Source of the DNA: Marasmius tenuissimus
Taxonomy: Eukaryota > Basidiomycota > Agaricomycetes > Agaricales > Marasmiaceae
Assembly: GCA_029532415.1 (NCBI GenBank)
Contig: JAQOTA010000057.1
Location: 434,001-498,000, forward strand
Length of the DNA: 64,000 bases
Direction of reading: 5' to 3'
Under the pieces are notes generated by a model. That model made no database searches and had not been told where the DNA came from. It saw nothing but the letters and a program-made list of their open reading frames with translations. Numbering within the stretch: the stretch's first letter is position 1; the number at the start of each line of letters is the position of its first letter. Below, piece after piece: positions 53,226 through 63,648 of the stretch. The position numbers were made by a program, and so were the translations under genes.

Positions 53226-53240
53226 AGAAGGTAAGAGATG
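53226..53240. repeat. Right target-site duplication of the LINE
   Basis: AGAAGGTAAGAGATG directly after the A tract, identical to 44119-44133. Sequence beyond 53240 is therefore the original upstream DNA of MetAP1. Confidence 0.9.
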
Positions 53241-53697
53241 TCGTCACTCGTGACAATGACCGGGGCCGCCAGTTCCATGGACCCGAGTCAGCGTCCCTTT
53301 CGGTCTAGACTGAGCGGGCCGGCACAAGTTACCGTCAGCGACCTTCGCTGTTGTCTCACCAAGCTCTCACTCGAACTCTGAAGCTTGAACTTGATTCAAA
53401 AAATGGATGAGCCGAACGTGTCATACGCTTAATCTCATTCCATTGACCTTGTACTATACCTTACACGAGCCAGCAGTAGTACAGCATCTACAATCGGCGT
53501 ACAAGCCCATAAATAATAATCCCAAAATCGAGTCGATATCATAGAGCGTAATATTGAAGTGAAAGAAACTAGCGAAGCCCAAGCCTTCCTTAAAGTTTAG
53601 CACTCTCTATACGTAGCCATACCATAGTCCCAAAGCCCTAGTTCAACTTGAGTTTTTGGAGAGTTTATTATCCAAACTATCCCCGTCCCTGTCCAAG
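53241..53697. other. Former MetAP1 upstream region
   Basis: Before the LINE insertion this lay directly 5' of MetAP1 and probably held its promoter. It also forms the 3' flank of the membrane-protein gene. No gene seen. Confidence 0.5.
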
Positions 53698-55192
53698 CTA
53701 GTGCGAGTCGTGACCATAACCTATCAATGGGGTGAGATTCTGGTCGACACCGATCCCCAACTCCAGACTGACCTGCAATGCATGAGCTTCGCCGGCGGCG
53801 TGTACATTCGATTGCTTTCCGAACATTGATTGATTATTCCTAGCATTCCCTAGATTGAACGAAATTGCTTTGCTCGCAGGCTCGTCTGCAGGTCCCGTAA
53901 GCTCAGTAGTGCTTGAGGAATCGTTTTTGCCGGTGACGTAGAAAATCGTGAGGGCGTTGAGAATGACCTGTCGCCATGTTTTCAGTTTTGGTTAGGGGAG
54001 TCATGGAGGGAAAAACGTACGTCAATTCCGCAAGATCCGAAACAGACCCAGCCTAGCTCAGCGCCGTGATTGACTGTTAAGATCGCGATGTTAACCTGCA
54101 GAGCGTACATGAGCCAGGTTGAACGCTAGCATCAGCACAGAGGGACATACCGAAGACGTAATAAGAGCCACGACAGAAGCACTGTGGTAGAGTTTTCAAA
54201 GGTATCAGTACCACGAAACTGGATCCCCAGAGGCAAGGAAAAACACTCGCGCAATAGTACGAATCGCGACAGCTCGAAGTCTTGGGTTTGCGATTCTAGA
54301 ACTGAAAAGAGGGTATATAAAGAGGGTATTTAGAACGATGGTGATAACGCTACAAATAGACGTAGTGTGAGCTTCGAATTCTCAATGATTCGGGCTGGCG
54401 AGAAATTTGACTCACAGGTCGAAAACGAGTAAAGGAATGGAAGAGAAGGTCTCGATACCGAGGACACAGTATCCGTCCTCTCGATAATAATGAATGAGCC
54501 CTGGTGATATGTGAGGACATGCGGTCACAGAATATATGGAGAGTGTAACTCACCGACCAGCATCAGCACCACTATGACCACGTATCCCACATTCAATGCC
54601 ATGCAGCTGAGCCAAATTTTGGACTTGAAACGCCCACTCGTATCAGCCGTTGGCGACCAGACCAGGTGAACCTTCTCAACTGATAAACGTGAACGAGGCT
54701 CAAATTCAGAAAGAAGAAGAGACACGGGATGGAAAGTGTAAGCGTACCCAAAAAGCAGTAAATCAAGACCTTTGAACTTCCGTAGAAGAAAACGCACAAG
54801 AGCGGCCCAGCTTCGCATACGCCTTTGTACGTCTCCATTCCAATGCCAAAGACGAGGAGACCGCCTTCGTGGTAGACGCGGTAAGCAGCGATTGAGTTCA
54901 TGAGTATGTCAAACATGGGAAAGGGACTCACTCGAAAACAGGAACAACCAAGAGTCTACCATGATGAGAAAGACTAGGAGCCTCCCCAGAGAGATCTCCC
55001 GAATGTCCGCCATGCTACGGAAGCTTCCTGGTAGTCGCCTGGAGGCACATGCGGTGAGAATGGTCAGACCTTAAACATGGATAATTGTCAAAATCAGCGA
55101 ATAAAGGTTCCTAACTCATGAGAGCACGCACCAAAGAAATAAATCAGCGAACTTAAGACTTGATAACCAACAGAACTGAACCTGACAGGCAT
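53698..55192 (-). CDS. Multi-span membrane protein, basidiomycete 7TM-like family
   Basis: Nine exons: 55192-55132, 55069-54932, 54864-54748, 54679-54554, 54500-54416, 54349-54251, 54181-54151, 54095-54021, 53967-53698; 333 residues. Hydrophobic segments include LGRLLVFLIMVDSWLFLF, LLCVFFYGSSKVLIYCFL, LSCMALNVGYVVIVVLMLVG, FSSIPLLVFDLVITIVLNTL and ASVVALITSSVNIAILTVNH. FLVEKVHLVWSP, the arginine-rich RIANPRLRAVAIRT and HGAELGWVCFGSCGIDVILNAL are typical of a large family of uncharacterised agaricomycete membrane proteins. The C-terminal 70 residues are polar and probably cytosolic. Intron 6 has a GC donor (GCGAGT). The predicted N-terminus is short, so a first helix or an upstream exon may be missing. 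Function unknown. Confidence 0.8.
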
Positions 55193-55253
55193 TGTGGACT
55201 ATGCTTGCCAAGCGTATGTGCTGTGTGGTGGAGGGTCGGCGGGCAGGCGTTGG

Positions 55254-55263
55254 CTTTTATATA
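55254..55263 (-). promoter_or_regulatory. TATA box (TATATAAAAG) of the membrane-protein gene
   Basis: TATATAAAAG on the minus strand 62-71 bp upstream of the ATG at 55192. Confidence 0.55.
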
Positions 55264-56037
55264 GGTTCTGAAATAACTTGTAGGCGGCCCAACAAATAAC
55301 CTGCTGACGGAAGCTTGAAGTTCAACATTCCAAGCGGCGAGGAGTCGCAGATGCTCCTCGCTGCTACTGCGAAGTATCGACACAACGGGATCACTTGCAT
55401 GATCAATCGTAGACGATCCTCTCTCGTGATGTCAAAGGCACGATCAGATCAACAGTTATATTTTCTGTTTGCTCACCAGGTACTGGACCGCAAGTCACTC
55501 TCTGTGGGATGGGTTTTATGACGGGCTCAGCCAATGCTGCTCCGTCAACATGGTGGTCCCTGATCAAGGAGTTAAGCGCCTGTAAGCGCCTGAAGCGAAT
55601 TTGGAAGAAACTTCTCACAGTCATTTGTCCTCCTACCATCGCCCAGATCTTCAAACGCTCGTATCTACTAGGCACAGATGAGGCCCTTCGATGCTCGAGA
55701 ATTGAACGAAGTTCAAGAAATCTAGCTGGGAGCAAGGCCCCCTTGCAACCCCTCTTGGGCAGTGCTGTGACCCGGATGCGAGCCCGGCAAACTCTGGCGG
55801 TAGTACTTTCTGTTCAAATACGTACAACTAGGCAAGTGGTGAACTTTTTGCCACTTTGCTCACGATACAATGCTGAAGCAGCGTCAGATGACAGTGCTCC
55901 GAGGACGTTCTTCACAGAGAATTCTATACAGTAGCACCAGCTGACATCTCTGTCTGTATGACGCAAAGTCTCCCGTCGTCTCCAATATATAGCGGGTGTG
56001 CAACCCATGAACGTCGTCTTGAATACAAAAGATTCTA
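55264..56037. other. Divergent intergenic region
   Basis: Between the divergent membrane-protein and dihydroxyacetone kinase genes. Frames of 110-141 codons on both strands (55403-55934) have no recognisable motif. TATATAG at 55986-55992 is a TATA candidate for the kinase gene. Confidence 0.4.
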
Positions 56038-58099
56038 ATGTCCTCAAAGCACCTTTACAACAATGCAGAAGGCCTCGTGTCAAAGTCTCTTCAGGGTGCT
56101 ACGTACCTTAACCCTGCACTTCGTTTGTCAGTTCCAATTCAACTCTAGCCATGATATCTCCTCATCTGATTCGTCTCCGTGTCTTCTAGCCATACGCCCT
56201 CAAAAACTATCTATACCCATCCTCATTCACGCAGCCCGAATGCCTCCGTAGCCGTCATATCCGGAGGAGGTGCTGGCCACGAACCCGCTCACGCAGGATA
56301 CACTGGTCGTGGAATGCTTACAGCATCCGTATCTGGAGACATCTTCGCCAGCCCCAGTGCCAAATCTATCGGAACCACGATTCAACTAGCGTTTCACGAA
56401 GGGAAGGAAACGGCGAAGAAGGACGTCTTGGCTATTATCAACAACTACACCGGTGATCGACTCAACTTTGGATTGGCCATCGAAAAAGCGCGAGCGTCGG
56501 GAATCAACGTAGAGAGCGTAGTGGTGGCAGATGACGTCTCGCTCCTCCGCTCGGATACCTCTTCAGTTGTCGGTCCAAGAGGTTTAGCGGGTAATATTCT
56601 TGTCTGCAAGATCCTCGGGGCGGCTGCTGAGCGGGGGATGTCATTGAAAGAAGTCAAGGAACTTGGAGATGCGGTGGTGGGGAATTTGAGAAGCGTCGGG
56701 GTCGGATTAGATCATTGCCACGTTCCGGGACGCGCGAAGCCCGGAGCGGGAAAAGAGGGCGAAGCAAGGATGACTGAAGACGAGATGGAAGTCGGACTCG
56801 GACTGCATAACGAACCTGGAGTTGAGAGGAAACTAATAGGCACGCCCGAGGATTTGTTAATCGAGATGATTGATAAGGTTCTCTTTCCTCTGGGCCATGA
56901 CCCCGAAACGCAGGGATTCGTGGGAGAAGGGGACGAATCTGTCCTGTTCGTAAACAACCTAGGTGGAATGTCCCAGTTAGAAATGGGAGGCGTAGTCAAG
57001 GATGTTATTGACCTTTTTGGTATGTCACCCCTCCATCCTCACTAGATCGTGCCCAGGCATCTCACGAGATACGTCTATGCTTCCAGAAAGACGATCTATT
57101 AGCCCCTCAAGGGTGCTTTGTTCATCCTACATGACATCCCTCAACGCACCTGGATTTTCCATCTCGCTCCTGAATGTCTCCGCAGTCCGTCGATCTATCT
57201 CTGCGGAGGTAGATCTGCTTGCCCTGATCAGCGATCCAACAGACGCTGTTGCCTGGACCGGTAGCACGAACACCGATCGCCACAGTGAAGAAGCAGACAT
57301 TACCCTCATTTCCTCCGATTCCCCTTCCGCCGACCTATTATCAAGCGCCCCTGTTGATTGGCAAACTCTCGATATCTCAGCCTCCCGAGTTAAAGCCGCC
57401 ATAACCACAGCTTGCAGCGCCGTTCTGGAAGCTGAGAAGGACCTAACTCACTTTGATACCATCGTCGGAGATGGGGACTGTGGGGAGACATTTGCCAGGG
57501 GTGCCAGAGGTAAGTGATCTCTCTCGTACTTCTGCTGATCGCCGCTGCTAACCTCGCTATACAGCGACTCTAGATCTCACGGAAAACTTGGACATATCCC
57601 GAACCTCTCCATCAGAACTAATTCGAAGGATCGGAAACGTGTTGGAGGATAACATGGGTGGGACAATCGGTGCTCGTGCGTGTCCCCCTCTCATATTTTC
57701 TTCATGTTGGGATCCTTACCTAGTCTTATAGTGTTTGCTATATTCTTCACAGCCTGGTCTTCCGCTCTAGCATCATCTCAGGCGCTCTCTCAAACTCCCC
57801 AGACGGCCCTCCAGTCTTTGCGCCACCATACACCCGCCAAACCAGGCGATCGGACAATCATTGATGCTCTCGAGCCATTTTGTATGTCCCTAGCGAATGG
57901 GGAAGGGTTCGAACAGGCTGCGAGGAAGGCGAAGAACGGTGCCGACAGCACGAGAGGAATGAAGGCGAAGCTTGGGAGAGCCGTATATGTGGGTGACGGT
58001 GGGAAGACGACCGACTCTCTACCCCCCGACCCGGGCGCGTGGGGCATGGTAGCGATTGTTGAAGGTTTCTTCCAGGGGTATTACAAGGTCAACTCATGA
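56038..58099 (+). CDS. DAK1: Dihydroxyacetone kinase (DhaK-DhaL fusion)
   Basis: Exons 56038-56126, 56190-57019, 57087-57513, 57566-57675, 57732-58099 give 607 residues. It phosphorylates dihydroxyacetone (and glyceraldehyde) with ATP in glycerol and methanol-type metabolism and detoxification. MSSKHLYNNAEGLVSKSLQG starts the DhaK domain; SGGGAGHEPAHAGYTGRGML and VADDVSLL form the substrate site, and GLGLHNEPGVERK holds the His (about residue 236) expected to bind substrate covalently. The DhaL domain has VGDGDCGETF (Mg-ATP site), EDNMGGTIGALFAIFFTAW and DPGAWGMVAIVEG. The strong donor GTAAGT at 57510 would put exon 4 out of frame; the weaker GTGATC at 57514 keeps it, or this copy carries a 1-bp deletion near 57600. 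Confidence 0.88.
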
Positions 58100-58387
58100 G
58101 TGGAGCTCAAGCGCTCACCCTCCACATACTTCTAGGTAGGCAGGGTAGTGTACTGCATGGTGGATACAATCTCGAAGACAAAAGCCAGCTCTCGAGACTT
58201 GTATGTCCAACAAGAAATCCATAATTGAGACTGTGCAGTGAGCTCCAGCTGGCCTGGCGTCAATCAGAAGTACTTCATTGCAGGAATTTTGTTCCATATT
58301 GGTGTACAAACTACGTAGTGATTACAGCGAAATAACGATAAGAGGATCCAACCCGGGATGTTATGAGATGTAGGATACACATTATGC

Positions 58388-59784
58388 TCATTGCTCGTTG
58401 ACGAAAACACCAGCCATACCCATACCGCTCCCTATGCACATGCTGGTGACGAAAATCTTTTCGCCGTGAGTCTTGGCAATGTTAAGACCAGTTGCGATTT
58501 GACGAGCACCGGCTGTAGAACGGAGGCGTTAGTAAGAGGGCGGGGGATTGATGAGTAATGAACAACTCACTGCATCCGAGAGGGTGACCGAGGGCGATGG
58601 CACCTCCCCATCGGTTAACCTTGGACTTTTCGCTGTCATCTTCCCAAGGGATGCCAAGCTGCTCAACGGAGAACAAGGCCTGGCTAGCGAATGCTTCGTT
58701 GATTTCGAAGAAGTCGATATCGGACATCTGCAGTCCGGTCTTTTCGAGGACCTGGCGAACAAAGGAATGAGCGCGCGAAGAGAAATAAGAAGCCACAACA
58801 CATACCTTTGGAATTGCGTATGCAGGTCCAACACCCATGACCCTTGGTGGAACACCAACGACCTGAGCAGCGACAAACTTGCCAACAATCGGCAAGCCAA
58901 GCTTCTTCGCCACACTTCTCCTCGCCAATAGCACAGCAGCAGCACCATCCGACACCTGACTGGCATTGCCTGCATGGGTGCTACCGTCCTTTGCGAATGC
59001 CGGCTTCAACTTGGCCAAGCTTTCCTTCGTAACACCATCTCGAACGCCATCGTCCTTGTCTACAACGACCTGTTTCTCGGCTTCAGTCTTGGGGTCGACC
59101 CAGGTGGCCTTGATAGGGAGGATTTCGGCGTCGAAACGGTGAGCTTTCTGGGCTTTCGCAGCTTTTTGGAATGAGAGAGCGGCGAAGGCGTCTTGTTTCT
59201 CTCGCGAGATGTGGTTATCGGAAGCAACGTTTTCGGAGGTGATACCCATGGGCAGGAGACAGTCCTCAGCTTCTTTGTTCTTAAGGACTTCATCCGAGTA
59301 ACCGTCGACCTGAGCAGCTGGACCATAGCCAAAGGTCATCGATTCCACACCAGCACCTGCCAACCAGTACGTGAATACCAGAACTCAACATGAAGCATAT
59401 CGACCACGTACCGATACCAATGTCAATCTGACCAGTCTTGATCTCGTTCGCAATCTGGTTGACTGCAGTCAAACCACTAGAGCATTGTCGGTTGACAGAG
59501 TTGATCGCCGTCGTGTTGGGAATTCCAGCAGCGAGAGCTGCCATCCTAGCAGCGCTGGCACCACCCGAAGGTGGCAACACGTTACCGACGACAATGTCCT
59601 CGATGAGCTTGGGGTCGAGCTTGACAGACGAGTGTACGTGCTTGAGAACCTGCATGAGGATCTCTTCAGGACGAGTGTCCTTGAAACCACCCTTCTTGGC
59701 CTTCGTTATAGCAGAGCGGACGACGGAGACGATGACAACGTCGTCATCTTGTTGTTGGAGAATGCGAGAACGGGCTGAGGACAT
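58388..59784 (-). CDS. POT1: 3-ketoacyl-CoA thiolase (acetyl-CoA C-acyltransferase)
   Basis: Exons 59784-59412, 59356-58806, 58751-58571, 58512-58388; introns 54-58 nt; 409 residues. It performs the last, thiolytic step of fatty-acid beta-oxidation, releasing acetyl-CoA. The nucleophilic cysteine is Cys101 in NRQCSSGLTAV; FEINEAFASQAL, ALGHPLGCTGARQ and FVTSMCIGSGMGMAGVFV supply the other active-site motifs. The length and the 3-ketoacyl thiolase-like N-terminal half favour the peroxisomal class, but the N-terminus MSSARSRILQQQDDDVVIVS does not show a clear PTS2 nonapeptide and the C-terminus (NEQ) is not PTS1, so location is uncertain. An upstream ATG at 59847 exists in the frame, but the second one has homologous spacing to the core. 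Confidence 0.93.
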
Positions 59785-60665
59785 TGTGGTAAACAGCGAG
59801 GAGGTCGTGAGTGGGCGATGAGGGGAGGGGAGAAAATGTGTGAGCACCGGAGGGCAGACTGGTTAAATAGTAAGCTGACATCAGCCGGAGGAGGCGATCC
59901 CGAAATTCACATGCGATTTGGGTCAACCTTAACCCTAGGTCTCCCATGCACACACACCGGCATTTCGGAGCTTGCCTTTGCCTTCCATCATCGGATTGAT
60001 ATTCTCAACGATCGTTCTCTGTTGTGGGTCTCTTCTCACACACGAGAACACCTGGAATACTCTAGCACCAGAGAGTTATCAACTCAGCGGCCTTTGTGTC
60101 TTACTGTTCCCTTGCTATGTGTACGAGGAAGTGGCACGACTGTCGCTAACGTGAATTGTGAAAACTGCGCTCATACGCCTCGCCTGAGGCTATTTATCGA
60201 TTCACGTCAGTTGTGTCAACCACCGCTTCAACTGGTCCTGAGGTCGTCGACGTGCCGAATATGCAACCTCGGTGACTGGTTTCATACCCTTCTCGGTCAG
60301 GAATGGTCGAATTGGATGTGGGTTCTGGACGAGGACGTAGGAATGGGAGACAATAGAGAAACCAAAGCAACTTTCTTCGTTGACAAGTTACACTCGAAAA
60401 CTCATACGAACTCTAACTGGAGGGTAGCGGGAAGCGGTACGCTTTCCACGTGCATAAATGATATGAAATTTTCAATTTTCATGTGGCTGACGTCTCTCTT
60501 GCAGACTTATGCACGCGTGCATCGGTGGATAGCCATGTCCGTGAAGGCGTGGCATGGCTGGGTCTTATAAAATGTGCGTTCATCACTAGATTCTACGATT
60601 ATGATAGATACGTGCTAATCTAATTTTCTACGATTCTACTATCCAAGATATCTACATTCTAAGAA
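59785..60665. other. Intergenic, weak 250-codon frame
   Basis: A plus-strand frame at 59818-60570 is long (250 codons) and Cys/Arg-rich but shows no motif and overlaps the thiolase promoter; not called as a gene. Poly-pyrimidine/AT-rich stretch at 60580-60660. Confidence 0.35.
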
Positions 60666-62624
60666 TCACCATGTTTGCCACCACCCATTCACCTCGTCAC
60701 TTCCACATCTAATGGTATGCTCCGGGAAGATCTCAACCTCCTCGTCCTCCTCGTCTGCCTGGCCTTGCTTTGCCACATTGAGCCTATGCACCCGAATCCA
60801 GTACTGTCCCACGAAGCAGCTCTCCAGACCTCCAAGCACATCAACGTAGACATCCCTCACTACATCCACCATCCTGCATTGATGCCATCTTTCCCAAGCC
60901 GCCTTCAACAGCTTACTATGCAACGCCCTCGCCTGCTCAAGAGGCATGGTCCTGTCGGCCGTCAACCCGAAGAACCGGTTCAATAGCGCAATCTCATCGT
61001 TCAACAGGTACTCGGCGAATACGACGTTCTGAGGAAGGTTCCGGTTCACGTAGTACCTTTCGATACTGCAGTCCAACAGGGGGTGACCTCGGACCTCGTA
61101 CGAATCACGGGTCAAGACGAGCGTTTCGAGGTTTTGGAGGGGATTTAGGGACTTTGCAATCAGCTTGTGGTCAATTGCCCAGTCCGTTCGCCAGCCGTGT
61201 TGTGTTCCGGCCGACAACCAGAGTCGTTTGAGGGAGGTCAACGACCCAATAGCCGTTAAAGCGGACTCTGGGATAGACCTAGCGTCCCATACGATGTGCA
61301 CTGAGGTCAGTCGGGTCAGAGCATTCGGGGGGGAAGTAATCATCGGGAGGAGTTGTCCTTCGATGAATTGCGGTGACATTGGAGAGCTGCCGCTCAGGGT
61401 GCGCATGTGCTGGTTGGCGCAGATGAACGGAAGCAAGGACGTAGTGGCCTCTTCCACAGCTGCTGTAGGCGTCGAACCACCGCCTGCCGCCCAGTGGAAT
61501 TTTTCCAGCGATTCGATATGCCCTCGTTTCGCCAGGAAGTTCCGGGTTGTCTTGCTCTCTAAATCCACCTTCAGCGATGAAACGCGTGTCTTTGCTCCTA
61601 GGAACGCGTCAAGCACGGTCGAGTCCTTCATCCAAATCCCATCCAGAGTAACCTCTCGCAATTTCACGAATGACGGAGCCACGGCACCAAACGAATGCTG
61701 ATGTCCCCTGGCGTCCTTCCAAACCAAACTCCTCAAACTTCCAGCCACGCATCTCAACAAATCCGCTGCGAAACACGAACAACCGCGTTCCTCTACGACC
61801 CAATCTGCTGTCACAGGCTCGCTCGTGGAATGAACGTTCAGAACCAATGTTTCCAGGGACCAGCAACTAACGCCTAACCCAAACAAAGGAACCCGCGGGG
61901 AGAAGTAGCCAAGGTCCAAAACGAGGTGTCGAATAGCGACATCGGTTGGCCTTGCCGCTGTAACCTGTAGACAATCCAAGGTCACCCCCATCGTGGACTT
62001 CATTCCTCTCGTCGACCATTCTAATTCGGAGAGGTTGGGAAGCCCTCGTTCGAGGATTCGGTAAAGGGTCATGAAGTAGCACTCCTGCATCTCTTCGTAT
62101 GTGGATACGCCCTGCTTAAAGAGCACGGGAAACATCCTCTCGTAGTTCTCCACTTCACTAGAGAGGATCCCCGGTCCAATTTCCGTTACTTTGATACGGC
62201 GTACGCACGGGCCAATTCGGTTACTAATCGCTCGAGCTCTGGGATGCTCTGTATCCTCCCTCGTCTCCCCCGCACTGTTCTCCTTTTCAGCAACTGCATC
62301 CTCGGCCAACTCTACCAAAAGCTTCTCCAGGAACCCCATAGAACAAGGGTTGAAATCCAACGTCACGTCAACAAACTGCACGCTTCGTGCCAGCTGTCGA
62401 CAGTCTCTGTCAACCAACGCGAGAGCCTCCAAGTCGACATTAGATATATGCGATGTAACGGAGTGGTATAATTCCACGGGGAGTTTGACGAAAACTGGGA
62501 ATGGGGAGTTCGTCGGACGACCTTGGTTCGCTCGGTCGAATGATAATGGTTTTGGCTTGTCAGGTCTCGGCGCAGACTTTGCTGCGGGGTGGGAGGAATC
62601 CCGGCGTTCTAGGGTCCAGGTCAT
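60666..62624 (-). CDS. F-box-like protein with long LRR-like region
   Basis: Single exon, 652 residues. A basic N-terminus of about 45 residues precedes the F-box-like motif FVKLPVELYHSVTSHISNVDLEALALVDRDCRQLARSV (about residues 45-83). The rest contains irregular leucine-rich repeats such as RLTSVHIVWDARSIPESALT and GSLTSLKRLWLSAGTQ and a C-terminal part with ERWHQCRMVDVVRDVYVDVL, an acidic DEEDEEVEIFPE stretch and a Trp-rich end. It differs from all other F-box proteins of the window (no ETPTITLSQVC motif), so it was not derived from the local cluster. Presumed SCF substrate adaptor. Confidence 0.82.
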   Translation of the reverse strand: MTWTLERRDSSHPAAKSAPRPDKPKPLSFDRANQGRPTNSPFPVFVKLPVELYHSVTSHISNVDLEALALVDRDCRQLARSVQFVDVTLDFNPCSMGFLEKLLVELAEDAVAEKENSAGETREDTEHPRARAISNRIGPCVRRIKVTEIGPGILSSEVENYERMFPVLFKQGVSTYEEMQECYFMTLYRILERGLPNLSELEWSTRGMKSTMGVTLDCLQVTAARPTDVAIRHLVLDLGYFSPRVPLFGLGVSCWSLETLVLNVHSTSEPVTADWVVEERGCSCFAADLLRCVAGSLRSLVWKDARGHQHSFGAVAPSFVKLREVTLDGIWMKDSTVLDAFLGAKTRVSSLKVDLESKTTRNFLAKRGHIESLEKFHWAAGGGSTPTAAVEEATTSLLPFICANQHMRTLSGSSPMSPQFIEGQLLPMITSPPNALTRLTSVHIVWDARSIPESALTAIGSLTSLKRLWLSAGTQHGWRTDWAIDHKLIAKSLNPLQNLETLVLTRDSYEVRGHPLLDCSIERYYVNRNLPQNVVFAEYLLNDEIALLNRFFGLTADRTMPLEQARALHSKLLKAAWERWHQCRMVDVVRDVYVDVLGGLESCFVGQYWIRVHRLNVAKQGQADEEDEEVEIFPEHTIRCGSDEVNGWWQTW

Positions 62625-63648
62625 ATCTGGTTCTCTATGCGAAAGATCAAGAAGTGTGGCGCCGAAAACGATGGAAGAGGTGGAGGATCTAGTTTCCCCC
62701 TCAAGGATTCTAGGTGGGGAGCTTCGCGAGGATGATGGCGGGGAGAAGAGAGGTACTAATAGTAAATGGAACGAGGTTGTCGGACTCGTGGCGAACCATT
62801 AGGCAGAGTAAAATTATCGAGGTGTCGTAAAACCGCGTTAAACGTAAAGGACTGAATCGTTCTAACTCAGGGACGTGATTTCCACTTCACCTCCGTTGGC
62901 AACATGCCATTCTGCCGAGCATCAAGTCGAATTTCATTGAACCCGCCAGTTCTCATAACTTACGGGACAGCATGACTGTAGACAGGCCACGCTGGATCGC
63001 TCGGGCGCGCCGATTCAAGAAGCGAATACACGCTCTATGAAAGCAGCCGGTATCTCAGAAATCCCATTATCCAACGATCTTCGGAGACACGCTGTATTCT
63101 CATCCCCGGGTTGGGGTTTGTGGCGCAGCCCTGAGTTTCCCACCTTCTCAGTGGGCTTGGAAGACCGTGACGGCCAGGTTCTTCGTCCTGTTAACCTGAA
63201 ACTGAACCCTCGGTAGTTCCAACAGGAGAAGGATATTGTGCCATCCGCATTCTTTAATCAAAATTTTGGCCTTCGTGCGTCGGGACAAAAGCCTAAAATT
63301 CGAATTAAGCTTCAAGCCTCGAAGCTGAAGTAAGTCCGTGTACCGATAAAAGTCTTTTGGAGAGGACTAATCAAGATGAGAAACATATTATACCAGAAGG
63401 GATCTTCTGCCACGCCATGTAGGGGATGCTGATAGTAGCCATCGATTCAACCAAGCATAAGGCCTAAGGGCTCAATCGCACAAGAACAACTGAAGTTAAA
63501 GACGATTTGAATTCTGGAATTGAAATATATAATGAACGGGATATACAGGCCACATAGGACGATGCCATACTCGCAACCGAAAAGTGAATAAAAGAAAATC
63601 CTTCTTTACCGAGCCATGAGTTCTAGCTACGATCACCACTAACCAGGA
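62625..63648. other. Intergenic, no gene seen
   Basis: Region between the F-box gene start and the laccase stop codon. Short frames only; no repeats or RNA genes recognised. Confidence 0.45.

Noticed and set aside
59818..60570. 250-codon plus-strand ORF upstream of the thiolase
   Set aside because: Low-information Cys/Arg/Ser composition, no motif, overlaps the thiolase promoter.
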